From NCBI GenBank assembly GCA_019009955.1, contig CM032230.1, positions 19,646,001-19,710,000 of the forward strand: DNA of 64,000 nt. Reading direction: 5' to 3'. The DNA comes from Riptortus pedestris. Lineage: Eukaryota; Arthropoda; Insecta; Hemiptera; Alydidae. Every line of letters begins with the position of its first letter. Within the stretch, counting starts at the first letter, position 1. The position numbers and the translations under genes were made by a program. This document shows, piece by piece, positions 1 to 11,120 of this stretch. Below the pieces are notes generated by a model. It did not search any database, was not told the DNA's origin, and saw only the letters and a list, made by a program, of their open reading frames with translations.

Positions 1-109
1 TCAATCTTATTACAAATTAAATTTACCATAAGTGTTGTTCTATACATTTATTCTGTATCTTGAATAATAACCAATATATTTGCATTTGTATTGTGTGTGT
101 GAGTCTGCT
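1..109 (+). repeat. H-family repeat fragment
   Basis: The window opens inside an H-family copy. The stretch matches the segment that elsewhere lies between the guanine-rich tract and the GACGGACTTTTT end, for example near 7605-7700 and 8510-8600. Neither terminus is present. Confidence 0.75.
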
Positions 110-123
110 ATTTTATATTTTCT

Positions 124-652
124 AGATTATAATACCAGTTATAAACCAATATACTATTTAAGTTAACATTCACTTTCATTTCGTATTTAATTAATTTGCT
201 GTTTTAATAGAATTTCTTGTTATGATCACAGTGATGATAAAATAAAAAGGTACTAAATAAGTTTTAATGAATATATTAAAATCAATACATGTTTTCTTTT
301 TTTTTCCTGTTTTTGCTTTTAAGGGAAAATTCAAGTGCTCTTATAAACTGATGAAAGCTTTTTAAATTCAGGAAGGATCCAAAACCAATCAAGAAGCACA
401 TTCAATAAATAAATTAGAAACTAATAAATAAATAAAAATACAATAATTCCTTCACGAGAAAAATTTCAATAATTAATACTACCAATTCAACCACCTATTA
501 GACAAGACCTCTTAAAAAATAATTTCAAAGATTATCATAGCAATTATAAACGAATATACTATTTAAATTAACATTCACTTTCATTTCATATTAAATTAAT
601 TAGCTATTTTAAAGGAATTTCGTGTTATGATCACAGTGATGATAAAAATAAA
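124..652. repeat. Pair of direct repeats of about 122 bp in AT-rich DNA
   Basis: Positions 124-245 and 529-652 are diverged copies of one sequence; both contain the tract TATGATCACAGTGATGATAA. The roughly 280 bases between them are AT-rich and show no gene. I see no terminal inverted repeat or target duplication, so this may be a local duplication or two copies of an unnamed repeat. Confidence 0.65.
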
Positions 653-657
653 TATAA

Positions 658-1500
658 TCCTCCGTCTGAACATTGATTTTTTTCTCGAAATTTCACTATA
701 CTTTTTGTTTCATATGCCATAGACACGATATAAGCAATTCGTAGCTTTGGTATCTCTGTATTTGTTTGTTACCCTTTCACGAATAAAGGGCCGAACCGAA
801 TTTCATGAAACTTGGTATGTATATTACTCCTAACCCAACTTAGACTTTAGGCTATATTAATATTATCTGAGGTGAACAGGAGTGGGGGTTATAAGGGAGG
901 CCTGAAATTAAAAATAGGGATATTTCATTTCGTATAGCTTTTTCGGCAAATGAGCACATAACAAAAGTTGTTTACTTTGTAATTTAAAGTCATTTTCATT
1001 ATATACACTTTTGTCTTATACGCAGTATAAATGAGTTATACGCTAAAAATTATAGCGGGAGTCAATTTTATTTGACAAAAAGACAACCGAACTAAACAAA
1101 ACTCGGCATGTGTATTAGCACTAACTCCTCCATGATAATAAGCTATACTAACATTTCTAGGGACGAGCAGGATTGGGGGTTGTAAGGGAAGCCTGAAATT
1201 AAAAATAGCAATATTTCGTTTTCTATTGGTTTTTTGGTGAATATGTATATAACAAAAGTTGTTTATTTTTTTATTTAGAATAACTTTTGTTATATTCTTT
1301 TTTTGTCGTATAACAAAGTTTAAACGAGACATACTCTATAACTAAACCGAGAACCAACAATTTTATTGGGCACAATCGATTTACCCGAACCTAAAACAAC
1401 TCGGTATGTGAATTAGCATTAATTCTTTCATGATTATAAGCCATATTAAAATTTTTAGGTTCACGGGAGTCGGTTATAAGGGAGGCTTAAAATAAAAACT
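658..1500 (+). mobile_element. Helitron-B family copy, 5' end present, 3' end missing
   Basis: The copy begins TCCTCCGTCTGAACATTG after an A, as expected of a Helitron 5' end (A|TC). It is the forward counterpart of the reverse copy at 33674-35213. Inside, a unit of about 290 bp containing 'gggggttataagggaggcctgaaatt' variants recurs near 885, 1170 and 1470. The 3' hairpin and CTAG terminus are absent. It carries no coding capacity. Family assignment rests on shared sequence with copies that keep a Helitron 3' end. Confidence 0.6.
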
Positions 1501-1698
1501 CGGGTCAAGTCAAAACTCTACTTAAAAACTTAGTTAATTTTCCAAGGATAATATGTTTCGGTATATTTAGTGTAAATATTTGTTGTTGTGTGTATTTAAG
1601 GAATGAGATTGGTAGAGGTTGTCTCGATGGGTTTGCTGTATACTTCTGTATTGTAGGTTCATCAGGGTTGTTAGGGACACAGTGAGAGGTTAGTAGAT

Positions 1699-2198
1699 CC
1701 CCACCCCCCCCCCCCCCCACCCCCCCCCCCCCCCACCCCCCCCCCCCCCCACCCCCCCCCCCCCCCACCCCCCCCCCCCCCCACCCCCCCCCCCCCCCAC
1801 CCCCCCCCCCCCCCACCCCCCCCCCCCCCCACCCCCCCCCCCCCCCACCCCCCCCCCCCCCCACCCCCCCCCCCCCCCACCCCCCCCCCCCCCCACCCCC
1901 CCCCCCCCCCACCCCCCCCCCCCCCCACCCCCCCCCCCCCCCACCCCCCCCCCCCCCCACCCCCCCCCCCCCCCACCCCCCCCCCCCCCCACCCCCCCCC
2001 CCCCCCACCCCCCCCCCCCCCCACCCCCCCCCCCCCCCACCCCCCCCCCCCCCCACCCCCCCCCCCCCCCACCCCCCCCCCCCCCCACCCCCCCCCCCCC
2101 CCACCCCCCCCCCCCCCCACCCCCCCCCCCCCCCACCCCCCCCCCCCCCCACCCCCCCCCCCCCCCACCCCCCCCCCCCCCCACCCCCCCCCCCCCCA
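1699..2198. repeat. 16-bp poly-C minisatellite (C15A)n, about 31 units
   Basis: Single A residues punctuate runs of fifteen C with a strict 16-base period from 1703 to 2183; the last unit is one base shorter. The minus strand is therefore about 31 tandem G15T units, a strong candidate for G-quadruplex formation. All three minus frames stay open through it as glycine-rich artefacts. It lies between unrecognised sequence (1501-1698) and the 3' side of the Transib remnant. The perfect regularity could be very recent expansion or partly an assembly artefact. Confidence 0.9.
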
Positions 2199-2251
2199 GG
2201 GGCCACCCCGCCTCTAAAATGGGGGAAGTGCGTCCCTCTGGGATGTAATAA

Positions 2252-2274
<23 letters not shown>

Positions 2275-2282
<8 letters not shown>

Positions 2283-4191
2283 TAAATTTTTTACTTGTGA
2301 GAATTTTTCGCTTAGACGATATGAGAGGTTCAGAAGTCAATAATAATATCCTCATTAAATCAATATTAGAGCTTACTCTTGAACATTTGGGAGTGTGATT
2401 TAATCGGTATTTCCTCACTTCTTTGTCTTGCCTCAATTGCATCTTCAGACAACTGTCCAATTGGCAAGGAAAAGGAAGCGATTATTTCACGTTAAATTTT
2501 GTGGACACTGCTAGGCACATAAAACCAGTCGTATAAAGATAGATATCGGTCCCTAGTTTCGTCCAATAACAACTGAAAACTATCTAAATTTATGGGATAA
2601 CCAGCGGCCAACACCCTTAGAATAATGGAGAACTGTACAATTAAGTCTTTGCTTACACCGGTAATCACAGAACCAAGATCAGGGTTTGAAAAAAAGCGCC
2701 TTGCCGTATTTCCATCATTCGTTGAGCCATATCCTGGTTTCGGTTTGTCAACCAATAAGCCCATTTTTGTTTTAAATTCAGTTTGAATTCGTTTTTTGTT
2801 AGCCTCTACAATTTCCTTATGCTCGGTCCCTCGAATTTGCCATTTCTTTATAGGTAGTCTGTAGCCTATGTGCAGGATGCATTCGAAGAATCTAATCCAG
2901 CTGTGCAGTGTTGACAGCCCGTAGCGGTATTGCTTTCATCAGGTGGACGATTTAGTACATTTTCAGAGTTCATATCTTTTGGCGTAGCCTTACAAATAAA
3001 ACACCTAGATGTGGCATTTGTGTCAGACAATATGTTACAAATACTACCGTCTATCATTGTGAACAACATCTCGAAATTAATGCTACACCTTTGACCGCTT
3101 TCTAATGTAAAATCGTAAGTCCGAAGCTGGCTAATTGAATTTTTAGTCGTCTCTTCCACATCACGCACTAGTTCAGGTTTTTCTTTTTTAAAAATAAATT
3201 TTATGGGCCTGCAATAATGGGTGGAAGATGGACGCGGATTGACCCACACATCTTTTCCATTACACACTTCCACCAATTTTAATGGCACTAAAGCTACTAA
3301 AAACAAATATTCATCAGTGTTTGATGCATTTTCGAACATTTGTTTATACTGGCTGTGGCCGGAACTGCCGTCAAATCCCCATTTACATATTAACTTCAGT
3401 TCGTTAGAAAAATTTTCTTGGCATACGATTTTTATTATACTCTGCGATGTTAGTTGTAGAAGTTCCTGCAAGTTTACGGAAGCAGAAATTTCATTGGCTG
3501 TAATCTGCGTTGGAAACAGAGTATTTTATATAAATTTAATGCCTACAAGGAGGGAAAACAATCTTCTTGCACACTATTTACACCATATCTTAATAATTTA
3601 TATTTTCTTTCAGATAAATCTAAATATAGAGCTAATGTTTGATGACAGCTTAACGAAGACTTCGGATTACGATTACACGATTTTTTGGCAATATCGGCGG
3701 AAAATGCTAGCTCAGCAGATGTCTTATTTTCTAAGAGCTCTTTTACCCTCCTCTTTTTTGTTTTTAATGATGATTCTTCGAAGGGTGTCGGTGGCCTTCC
3801 CGTGAAATACTTGGTCCATGCTGCCTAAAAAAACTATGTCTTGGTCTTAGCAAGGATAATTTCTGAACCTCTTGTTGAAGGCAAGAAGCATTTACCAAAT
3901 AAAATGTTTTGCGATCCCTTCGTATTCTTTTAGTTTATTTTGAAAATTAAGACAAAAAAGCCTACTTATCTTTGCTATTTCTTTTTTAAACTCGTCACTC
4001 GGGTCTTCAACATTCATTAATGAACATAGTTCTTCCATGACCTTAGTTATAGGGACAGCTTTTTTGTGCTTAAAACATATTTCTGCCAGCTGGGCGTGAG
4101 TTATGATGACTCGATCTATTGAAAAAAATAATACTACAACTAAAGGGGCACTCAGAAGCACATAAACTATAATGAAAATAAAAGTGCACAC
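2275..4191 (-). pseudogene. Transib (RAG1-like) transposase pseudogene
   Basis: Decayed transposase reading leftward in at least five segments: 3892-4191, about 3480-3830, 2866-3471, 2492-2764 and 2275-2460. Motifs match Transib, the DNA transposon family ancestral to RAG1. They include WGFDGSSGHSQYKQ (the likely first catalytic Asp), a CRPI motif, a C-F-I-C zinc-binding pair near 3000 comparable to the RAG1 C-x2-C, NTNDGNTARRFF, and a C-terminal HTPKCSRV block. Several stops and frame changes lie between segments, so it cannot be functional. I could not find a confident pair of terminal inverted repeats; the right end merges into AT-rich DNA and the left into the poly-C array. The family call is from recalled motifs and is fairly firm. 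Confidence 0.8.
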
Positions 4192-4699
4192 TCAATGCTA
4201 CAAGAATATGCAAAAAGTACGAAATGATTTTTTTAAAAACGTATTTAAAGTTTTAATGTTAACAAAATTCAGTCAAATTAAAGGCAGGTGTGCAAAATTA
4301 TCTAACGATTTAATTTTCGCAATTGCAATATGGCATTTTTATATTGCAATATGGCATTTTTATATTGCAATATGGCATTTTTTTATTATATATTGCAATA
4401 TGGCATTTTTTTATGGCATACCTGGGCCTGTGAATTCCATGCTTGGAGGTGTAATTTTAAGAAAAAGTTAGGTACTCCCAATAAGAAACATAAATTGATA
4501 CTAACAAGGTGTTTATTGCAAAAGGAATAATAGCTGCACTTCGCATCTTTTATTGACTTTAAAAAAAAAAAAAAAAAAAGTAAACAATGATATAATCCTA
4601 TCAGATTGTGTTCGAAGGTTTATTAATAGATTTTAAATAATGATATTCCTGTTAGAAAATAGTACAATTTTTGATTTTTGTCCAATGGTCGATGCACTG
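4192..4699. repeat. AT-rich spacer with a 21-bp tandem repeat
   Basis: Between 4322 and 4412 the unit ATTGCAATATGGCATTTTTAT is repeated about four times with small length changes. An A-tract occupies 4561-4579. I see no gene or transposon end in the remainder. Confidence 0.7.
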
Positions 4700-5100
4700 T
4701 GTGACGGTTGGCGGGAAACAGTGCGGGTGAACATTTCCTCTCATAGAAGCTCCTCTTTTGAATATATGGGTGCGGCGGAAGTGACAGGTTCTAATTCCCA
4801 AAGCCTCTGTAGATCTTTATTCAGTTGCACATTTGAGACAGCGGAGAACGTTTTCACAAAAGATCGTGAGGCAGCTTCGATGGATTCCTCAGGCGGTGAG
4901 TCAAGTATGCGTTGCACTGTAACTTGAGGGGGCATGTCTTTTGAATTGTAAGGCGGATTCTTCATTTGAGGATTACTCTCAGTGCGCCGGCGACGTCTGT
5001 GCTTCTTGCGGATGGTCTTGCCCTCGTTATCCTGGACTTCTGGGGCCCAACTGATGAGGCGCGGATAAGATGGGAGACAATACTGCCCCAGGAGAGGAAG
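4700..5100 (-). pseudogene. BEL/Pao retrotransposon fragment (linker before reverse transcriptase)
   Basis: The minus strand reads about 120 codons ending DLQRLWELEPVTSAAPIYSKEE, followed after one stop by FTRTVSRQP. This resembles the conserved BEL/Pao linker (LxxFWExE...S.E...CE..F..T) that precedes reverse transcriptase. Its right edge joins the jockey-type LINE reverse transcriptase in the middle of the gene near 5100, so the junction is a truncation or recombination point. No LTR is visible. The segment before the linker is arginine/lysine-rich and was not recognised. Confidence 0.5.
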
Positions 5101-7009
5101 CAACGGTTGTGCCAGCTCTCTAAATTTACTATTGTCTGTTGTACAATGGAATATGATTGGTCATAGGAACAAGAACAATGGTAAATAATCAAATCGTCAG
5201 CATATATGCAGTATTTTACTGGTGGAATATATTCATGAATTGAGTTCATGCCAATGTTAAAGAGGGTAGTACTTAGTACATCCTCTTGAGGCACTCCATT
5301 TTCCTGTAGGAACCTATCAGAAAGAGTTGTTCCAATCCTGACTCTGAAATGTCTATTTCTTAAATAATTTTCAATGAAATTAAAAATATTTCCTTTAATT
5401 CCCCAGTCCTGTAAGGTTGTAAGGATTTTTCGACGCCGAACTGTATCATAAGCCTTTTTTTATGTCCAAGGCCACTGCTATTATTAACACTCTATTTAGG
5501 AAAGAGTTGAGGATATCATTCTCCAGCTTTGTCAGATGATGCATGGTTGAATGGCATTCTCTAAAGCCACATTGAAATGGAGACAACTCGGAATAATCTA
5601 GGAACTAGTGTAGACGTTTATTTAAAATTTATTCAAGCAGCTTACAAATACAGCTGGTCAACGAAATGGGTCGATAATTGGATGCAATCGTTTTATCCTT
5701 GCCAACCTTAAGGACTGGAATAACAATGGATTCATTCCAAGAGTCAGGATATAGCCCATTCTCATAAATGTGATTATAATACCTCACAAGATGGTTAAGA
5801 GCAGAGTCGGGTAATTCCTTATTCCGTCTTGTCCTGGCGTGGAGTCTCGTGTGTTCGTAAGTGTGAGTTTCAGTTCTTTAAGAGTAATTACGTCATTGAG
5901 AGGATTGTCAGAAGTATTACTAATTGACAGAGGAACTGACTCTATTAAATTTTTATATTCGAGAAATTGAGGAGAGTAATTTTCAGAGCTTGAAATTTTG
6001 AAGAAATGTGTGGCTAAAAGGTTACAAAGATGAGGAGTGTCCGTGATTGTGGTATCATTATCTTTTAAACCTGTCACCGGTGGTCTGTAATTGCTGTACA
6101 AGATCTTGTTTATGTTCGTCCATAAAGTAGTCGTCGTAGTATTACTGTTAATGTTTGAAAAAAATACCGTCCATGTTTTCCTTTTACTAGTTTTAATTAC
6201 CCACTGCGCCCTTGCCTTATGTTTTTTATAATTTATGAGGTTTATTTCTGACGGGTTCCTAGAGAAGATACGAAGTTCTTTCTTTCTCTCAGTTGTTGCT
6301 TTTTTGCATTCCTCATTCCACCAAGGGGCCGGTGTTTTCTTATAACTGGTACTTGTTTTGGGAATACTACTGTCAGCAGCACGAACTATAATGTTACAAA
6401 ATTCGTCCATGTTAGTCACGTCGGAAGTCAAGTGTTCACTGATTGATCTCTGAAATAAGTCCCAGTTCGCTTTTTTTTAAATTATATCTGCTACAAGTTC
6501 TAAACTGAGGCTTTGGATTTTTCCTTAGAGAAATGACAATCGGGACATGATCACTTCCGTAGGAGTCATCATAGACCATCCATGAAAATCGAGTGAAAAT
6601 GTTAGGCGTGCATGCGTGTTAGCGTCTATGTGTGACAGTGTTCCTGTACGGGGGCATAAGTGAGTTGGTGAAGTTGTGTTTAGAGGAATCAGATCGATTT
6701 TGTCCAGGATTGTCTGTAACTGTTGTCCTCTGTTGTATTGAGATGCTCCCCACATTGGGCTTAAGGCGTTAACGTCAGATAATAGTAAGATTGGAGTTGG
6801 TAGTTGTGTAAACAAGTCGTGTAGTACAGGTACGTCAATCGGCTCCCTTGGTGGGAGGTAAAGTGAATATGCTGTCATACGAATAGGGGAATGCACTCTA
6901 ACTGCAACTGCTTGAACTGTAGTACGTATTGCTATCATGCTGCTATGAATAGTGCCCCTAACTAAGATAGCAACACCACCCCAAGATTTTCCTCCATCAC
7001 AGTAGTCCC

Positions 7010-7131
7010 TTTTAGCAGATTTCCCTTAAGGGAAATTAGCTATTGAGGTCGTACTCATGATGCGAGTTTCGAAAAATTTCTTCAAATGTCCATCGATCCT
7101 ACCCAGGAGATGACGAAAATGAGGTCCGTTC

Positions 7132-7175
<44 letters not shown>

Positions 7176-7340
7176 AGAGCGGCGAGTTCGATTCTCGCCG
7201 GGGCAAAGGAAATTATTTAGTGACGAAATTCATTAAATAACATCCTAAAATCCACCCTGGCTAGAAAAGGGTGGTAACCTGTAGATAACCCGTCCCGATT
7301 AGCCTAAGTTGCAAAAAGTGGACGTTAATAAATAGTAATA

Positions 7341-7405
<65 letters not shown>

Positions 7406-7966
7406 TGTTAACGCTCTAGCGGTCGCAATTTTTGTTTGATCTTTACCAAACTCGGAATTTAATTGTTTTATGTAAAAAGGAAGAAGATGTAAAAAGTTCG
7501 TTAATGGCTGAAATCGGACCAGTGGGAGGGGGGGTTTAGAGGGGGGATTTTTGAAAATTCAAAATATCTCCATTATTATGCGTTGGATCGAAAAATTGAA
7601 TGGAATCAATCTTATTGCGAATTAAATTTACTATAAATGTTGTTCTATGCATTTATTCTTTATCTTGAATATTAACCGAGATATTTGCATTTGTATTCTG
7701 CGTGTGGTCACCAGTAGGCTATGTTCGGACTTCCCGCCGAGAGCTCGGGCCGCCGGTTCAATAACTATTCGTCCCTCGTGAATAAGTTTAGAGGTTAGGT
7801 TAACTGTTTTTTGGGGCTAGAAACTACTGGGTTATTACGCCCTAAATAATGTTTTAGGTTTAGAGGTTTCTTACTACTACAGTTGTTATTAGGCAGATTT
7901 CTCTATTGTAAAACTTCTCGTGGGAAATCTGCTTAGTTTACGCAGCCCCTGCGTGACGGTCTTTTT
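7010..7966 (+). mobile_element. H-family repeat (Helentron-like, HINE type) inside LINE ORF2
   Basis: Both termini are present. The left end has TTTTAGCAGATTTCCC with a palindromic hairpin; the right end has GGGAAATCTGCT, the ACGCAG-CCC-CTGCGT hairpin and GACGGTCTTTTT. The (TA)n core holds a SINE at 7173-7342. The LINE endonuclease continues on both sides, so the boundaries are supported by the host sequence. No coding capacity. Confidence 0.8.
7173..7342 (+). mobile_element. tRNA-derived SINE, 5'-truncated, in a (TA)n core
   Basis: Starts with the B-box region (GAGTTCGATTCTCGCC, close to the pol III box B) and runs through 'aaaggaaattatttagtgacg' and 'ggtggtaacctgtagataac' to a TAATAAATAGTAATAATA tail. 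The tRNA-like A-box part is missing. (TA)n flanks it on both sides. Confidence 0.75.
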
Positions 7967-8130
7967 GTATTTTATCTGTACAGTGACGCTTGTTTATTGG
8001 GAAGTGTGTTTCTTGGAGAGCAATAATGTTAGCATCATGTCTATCCAACGAACATTTCAAGTCATGTAAGTGTATGAAAGCCATTCATGTTCCATAAGAA
8101 TATTAGTTTAGTGTGAAGATGTTTTTGCTA

Positions 8131-8255
8131 TTAGCAGATTTCCCTTAAGGGGAAATCAGCTATTGAGGTTGTACTCATGACGCGATTTTCGAAATTTTTC
8201 TTCAAATGTCCATCGATCCTACCCAGGAGATGACGAAAATGAGCTCCGTTCAAAA

Positions 8256-8315
<60 letters not shown>

Positions 8316-8804
8316 CTGTTACCGCTCTAGCGGTCGCATTTATTGTTTAATCGTTACCAAACTCGATATTTAGTCGTTTTATGTATAAGGAAAGATCAAG
8401 TTTGTTAATGGCTGAAATCGGACCAGTGGGAGGGAGGGGGGGTTTAGAGGGGAGGATTTTCGAAAATTCGAAATATCTCCGTTAGTATACGTCGGATCGA
8501 AACATATTACAGACTCAATCTTATTGCAAATTAAATTTACTATAAATATTGTTCTATACATTTATTCTGTATCGTGAATATTAACTGAGATATTTGCATT
8601 TGTATTCTGCATGTGCTCGGCAGCAGTGGCTGTTCGGACTTTCCGTCGTGAGCTCTGGCGGCCGTTTTCGTGACTATTCGTCCCTCGTGAATAGGTTTAG
8701 AGGTTTCTTACTACTGCAGCTGTTATTAGGCAGATTTCTCTATTGTATAACTTCACGTGGGAAATCTGCTTAGTTTACGCAGCCCCTGCGTGACGGACTT
8801 TTTT
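8131..8804 (+). mobile_element. H-family repeat between LINE ORF1 and endonuclease
   Basis: Complete copy with the TTAGCAGATTTCCC hairpin end on the left, a (TA)n core near 8259-8311 and a GACGGACTTTTTT end on the right. It separates the endonuclease start at 8130 from ORF1, and so is younger than the LINE. Confidence 0.85.
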
Positions 8805-8872
8805 ACCTTTTACGTGTTTAGGTTTAATAGACTCTTTAGCAGGGGTATTTTTTCATTTAGATAATTTAGTGT

Positions 8873-9821
8873 TTAAATTAGGGCAAGATTTACCTGATGT
8901 TTAAGGGGCTCTTTTAATACATAATCGCACAAACGTTCCAAAATATTTTCAATTTTAATAATTTTTTCGGAGAGCCTTCTGCAATTCGTGCAATTCTTCT
9001 CATAATTTTCTCTTGCTATGGTTGAATATAGTGGCTTACTGGCGTCCTTCTTGTTAACAACGAACTTATGTTTTGCTTCATTGTATGTGATGTTTTCGTT
9101 TGCCATTTCTTTTAAAACTTCTTTTTCATATGGTCGACACCCTTTGCCCCAAGTAATCTTTTAGTGGAACTTTACAGTCTCCGTCATGCCTTGATTCACT
9201 GCACATTTTGCATCTAGGTGATAGCTTGCAGGATTGGGTAGTGTGAAATAATTCCCAACAATTGAAACAACGCAGTGGTAATGGAACGTAGGGCCTTACG
9301 GGTACTGACATGTATCCCACTTTTATTTTTTGTGGCAGATGAGCTCATTGAACGAACATTCTTGCGGCTTCTTACTTGTTAGAAACCTTCGGAGATGATC
9401 AACATTCTGAATTCTTCCAGAATTTCTTTGTTCTCCAGTTCATTGATTTCTGGACACGTAAAAATCCCTTTACGAAAGTTCAAAGACTTGTGTGGAAAAA
9501 CAACGATAGTATGCTCGTAAAAGGTGTTTTATTTTAATAAGATATTACAAGTCTCTTTGTTGGGACAGGTTACCAATAGTGTCCCACTATTTCTCATATG
9601 TATTCTTGACCTGAATATCTTTTCCAAATTGAGCAATCCACCTTTGTATGAGAAAAGGAATCATTCTATTGAATGAAACACTCAATCTTTATAACAATAT
9701 GTCGTAGGTTAGGTGACGACGAAGTATTCCAATCTTCCGATTTGTTCGAATTAATATTCATGGAGGGAGTTTCTTTGTTAGTCAGGCTTGTAGAGTGACT
9801 AGAGCTCTCTGTTTCTTCCAT
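8873..9821 (-). pseudogene. LINE ORF1 (gag-like, zinc knuckles)
   Basis: The likely start is the ATG at 9821 (METTES-like opening, EETESSSHSTS). The middle contains VVFPHKSLNFRKGIFTC-like sequence. At 9126-9320 there is a zinc-knuckle region, CFNCWELFHTTQSCKL followed by CKMCSESRHDGDC, typical of RNA-binding ORF1 proteins of jockey-type LINEs. The C-terminal segment at 8873-9106 opens MANENITYNEAKHKF. At least two frame changes separate the parts. Its role would be to coat element RNA for retrotransposition; this copy is dead. Confidence 0.7.
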
Positions 9822-10558
9822 CTTCTGGATGGAGTAATCTTGTATTCTGATATATTTTTGAATTTAGCAAACGACAATATTTTTATACGTGTTTCGAATA
9901 CTCATTTAATAGTTTGCGTAGATAATGCTAGCATTATAAGAAGTAGGTACCTGATGGATACATATACTTTCCTTGAAGTGGAGTCTTCTTCCGGTGTTAT
10001 TTTGTGTTCCCAATGAGATTCTGTCTTCTAGCTGGTTGCGGTGATCCGTATATGATGGTAGCGTTGCTGGAGATGAAAGATAAACTATTATACTGTAGCC
10101 GTAGAACTAATACATGAGAGTGAAGGAGTACCTTTGTTTACTTCAACAGCCATACTATCAATAACAATAATAATACCAATGGACTTAGTCACTCAGTCAA
10201 CTGAAAAATATTTCATATTCTTCTAAGTGAATTTATCAATGCAATTATAAAAGCCTTAATGATTTAATTTTCTGCTGACATTTATTGTCTGCATGGATCC
10301 TCAGGTATGAAGTTACTAAAAAATACAAAATTAGCATTTTTGCAAAAATGGACTTAGAGAGTGTCAACTAAACGATATATATATATATATATATATATAC
10401 ATACAACACACACACAAACTCTCTCGCAGGAATTGAAGGCTAGTTTAATCTTAGGCTTTGATGATTGGGAGCCACGTGGATCCATCCCTTTTAACCACAT
10501 CAGAAGTTAATTGATTCAAAGAGATGGCTGGCTAATTGGTTTATTTGATTGTTTGTAG
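9822..10558. other. Intergenic or intronic DNA without a recognisable gene
   Basis: The first part may be the 5' UTR of the LINE. A short (TA)n lies at about 10375-10399, followed by a CA-rich tract. The interval ends at the splice acceptor of Ig exon A. Confidence 0.5.
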
Positions 10559-10700
10559 TTGCTCCAGTGCTCCAGTCGCCGATAGAGAGGAAATTTGGGG
10601 TGTCCCTCGGATCAAGCATGGCTCTCTCTTGCATCTTCCACGCCTTTCCAAACCAGAACACATCCTGGCACAGAGAGATTGGACGCGTTCAGGAATATGG
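10559..10700 (+). CDS. Host Ig-superfamily gene, exon A (start of last Ig domain)
   Basis: A 142-base exon bounded by a pyrimidine-rich acceptor (TTTGTAG) and a GTGAGT donor. Read with two bases carried in and two carried out, it is open for 46 codons: APVLQSPIERKFGVSLGS, then MALSCIFHAFPNQNTSWHRE. The Cys and the Trp twelve residues later are the B-strand Cys and C-strand Trp of an Ig fold. The exit phase (2) matches the entry phase of exon B. Upstream exons, presumably earlier Ig domains, are not visible and should lie left of the window. The protein would be a membrane-attached adhesion molecule, perhaps lachesin- or DIP-like; the exact orthologue is not certain. Confidence 0.75.
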
Positions 10701-10902
10701 GTGAGTTTCTTTTTTTATATTCAATATGGTTTCTTATACGGATTTATGTATTGAAATTATAAGTATAAATGGGAATGAGAAATATACCCTACGTAGGTAA
10801 AACAAAAATAAATAGTTGATATGAAATACTTCATGAAAATACATAGAAAAGCTGCTACATGAAAAGAAATTATGGTACAAATGCCACGTGTGTGTGTGTG
10901 TG

Positions 10903-11062
10903 TGTGTGTAGAATTGTGTAGATGTTTTCGACCAGGTTATACTTATAAATGGTGTTGTCTTTTCTTGAGGTTTTTGTCAATGTTGGTGAAAATATTTTTT
11001 AGTTTATGCCTATATTTCGAGTATATTTATTTTCTCTTCTTTAGGGCTGTAAAACAAGTATT

Positions 11063-11068
<6 letters not shown>
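10903..11068 (-). mobile_element. Penelope-like element end fragment, type 2
   Basis: Shares 'tttcgaccaggttat', 'tttatgcctatatttcgag' and 'ttctcttctttagggctgtaaaa' with the palindrome at 23537-24010 and with 25545 and 49000. On the minus strand it carries the CTGAAGA...GAAA-like block. No coding part. A (TA)n tract follows at 11069-11119. Confidence 0.5.
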
Positions 11069-11114
<46 letters not shown>

Positions 11115-11120
11115 TATATG

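Larger units (their letters stand above)
5100..8130 (-). pseudogene. LINE ORF2: AP endonuclease and reverse transcriptase
   Basis: The endonuclease begins on the minus strand at about 8130 with a NMNGF-like start and the motif DANIIALQETHF (7967-8130). It resumes after an H-family insertion at about 7007-6500 with SDVNALSPMWG. The linker and reverse transcriptase follow from about 6470, with DSTPGQDGI near 5830, YRPISLTS near 5680 and the catalytic YADD box in CIYADDLIIY near 5200. Frame changes and stops lie between 5780 and 5290. Reverse transcriptase copies the element's RNA at the nicked target. The RNase H or zinc-finger C-terminus is absent here; a similar tail is found separately at 37980-38400. 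Confidence 0.8.
5100..9821 (-). mobile_element. Jockey-type non-LTR retrotransposon, interrupted and 3'-truncated
   Basis: Reading from right to left, the element has an ORF1 with zinc knuckles, then an ORF2 endonuclease and reverse transcriptase with a YADD box. Two H-family repeats (7010-7966 and 8131-8804) sit inside it. The 3' part of ORF2, the 3' UTR and the tail are missing: the reading changes to a BEL/Pao fragment near 5100. Sequence from 9822 to about 10060 may be its 5' UTR. Confidence 0.75.

Noticed and set aside
1679..1685. CACAGTG heptamer as the Transib terminus or a recombination signal
   Set aside because: No partner end or nonamer at a proper spacing was found, and a seven-base match in 64 kb is expected by chance. 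Kept only as something to test.
1505..2206. Long glycine/tryptophan-rich open frames on the minus strand
   Set aside because: They are readings of the G15T minisatellite in three frames; any frame stays open, so they do not indicate a gene.
3221..3805. 194-codon + strand open frame
   Set aside because: It is the antisense shadow of the Transib transposase; the minus strand carries the family motifs.
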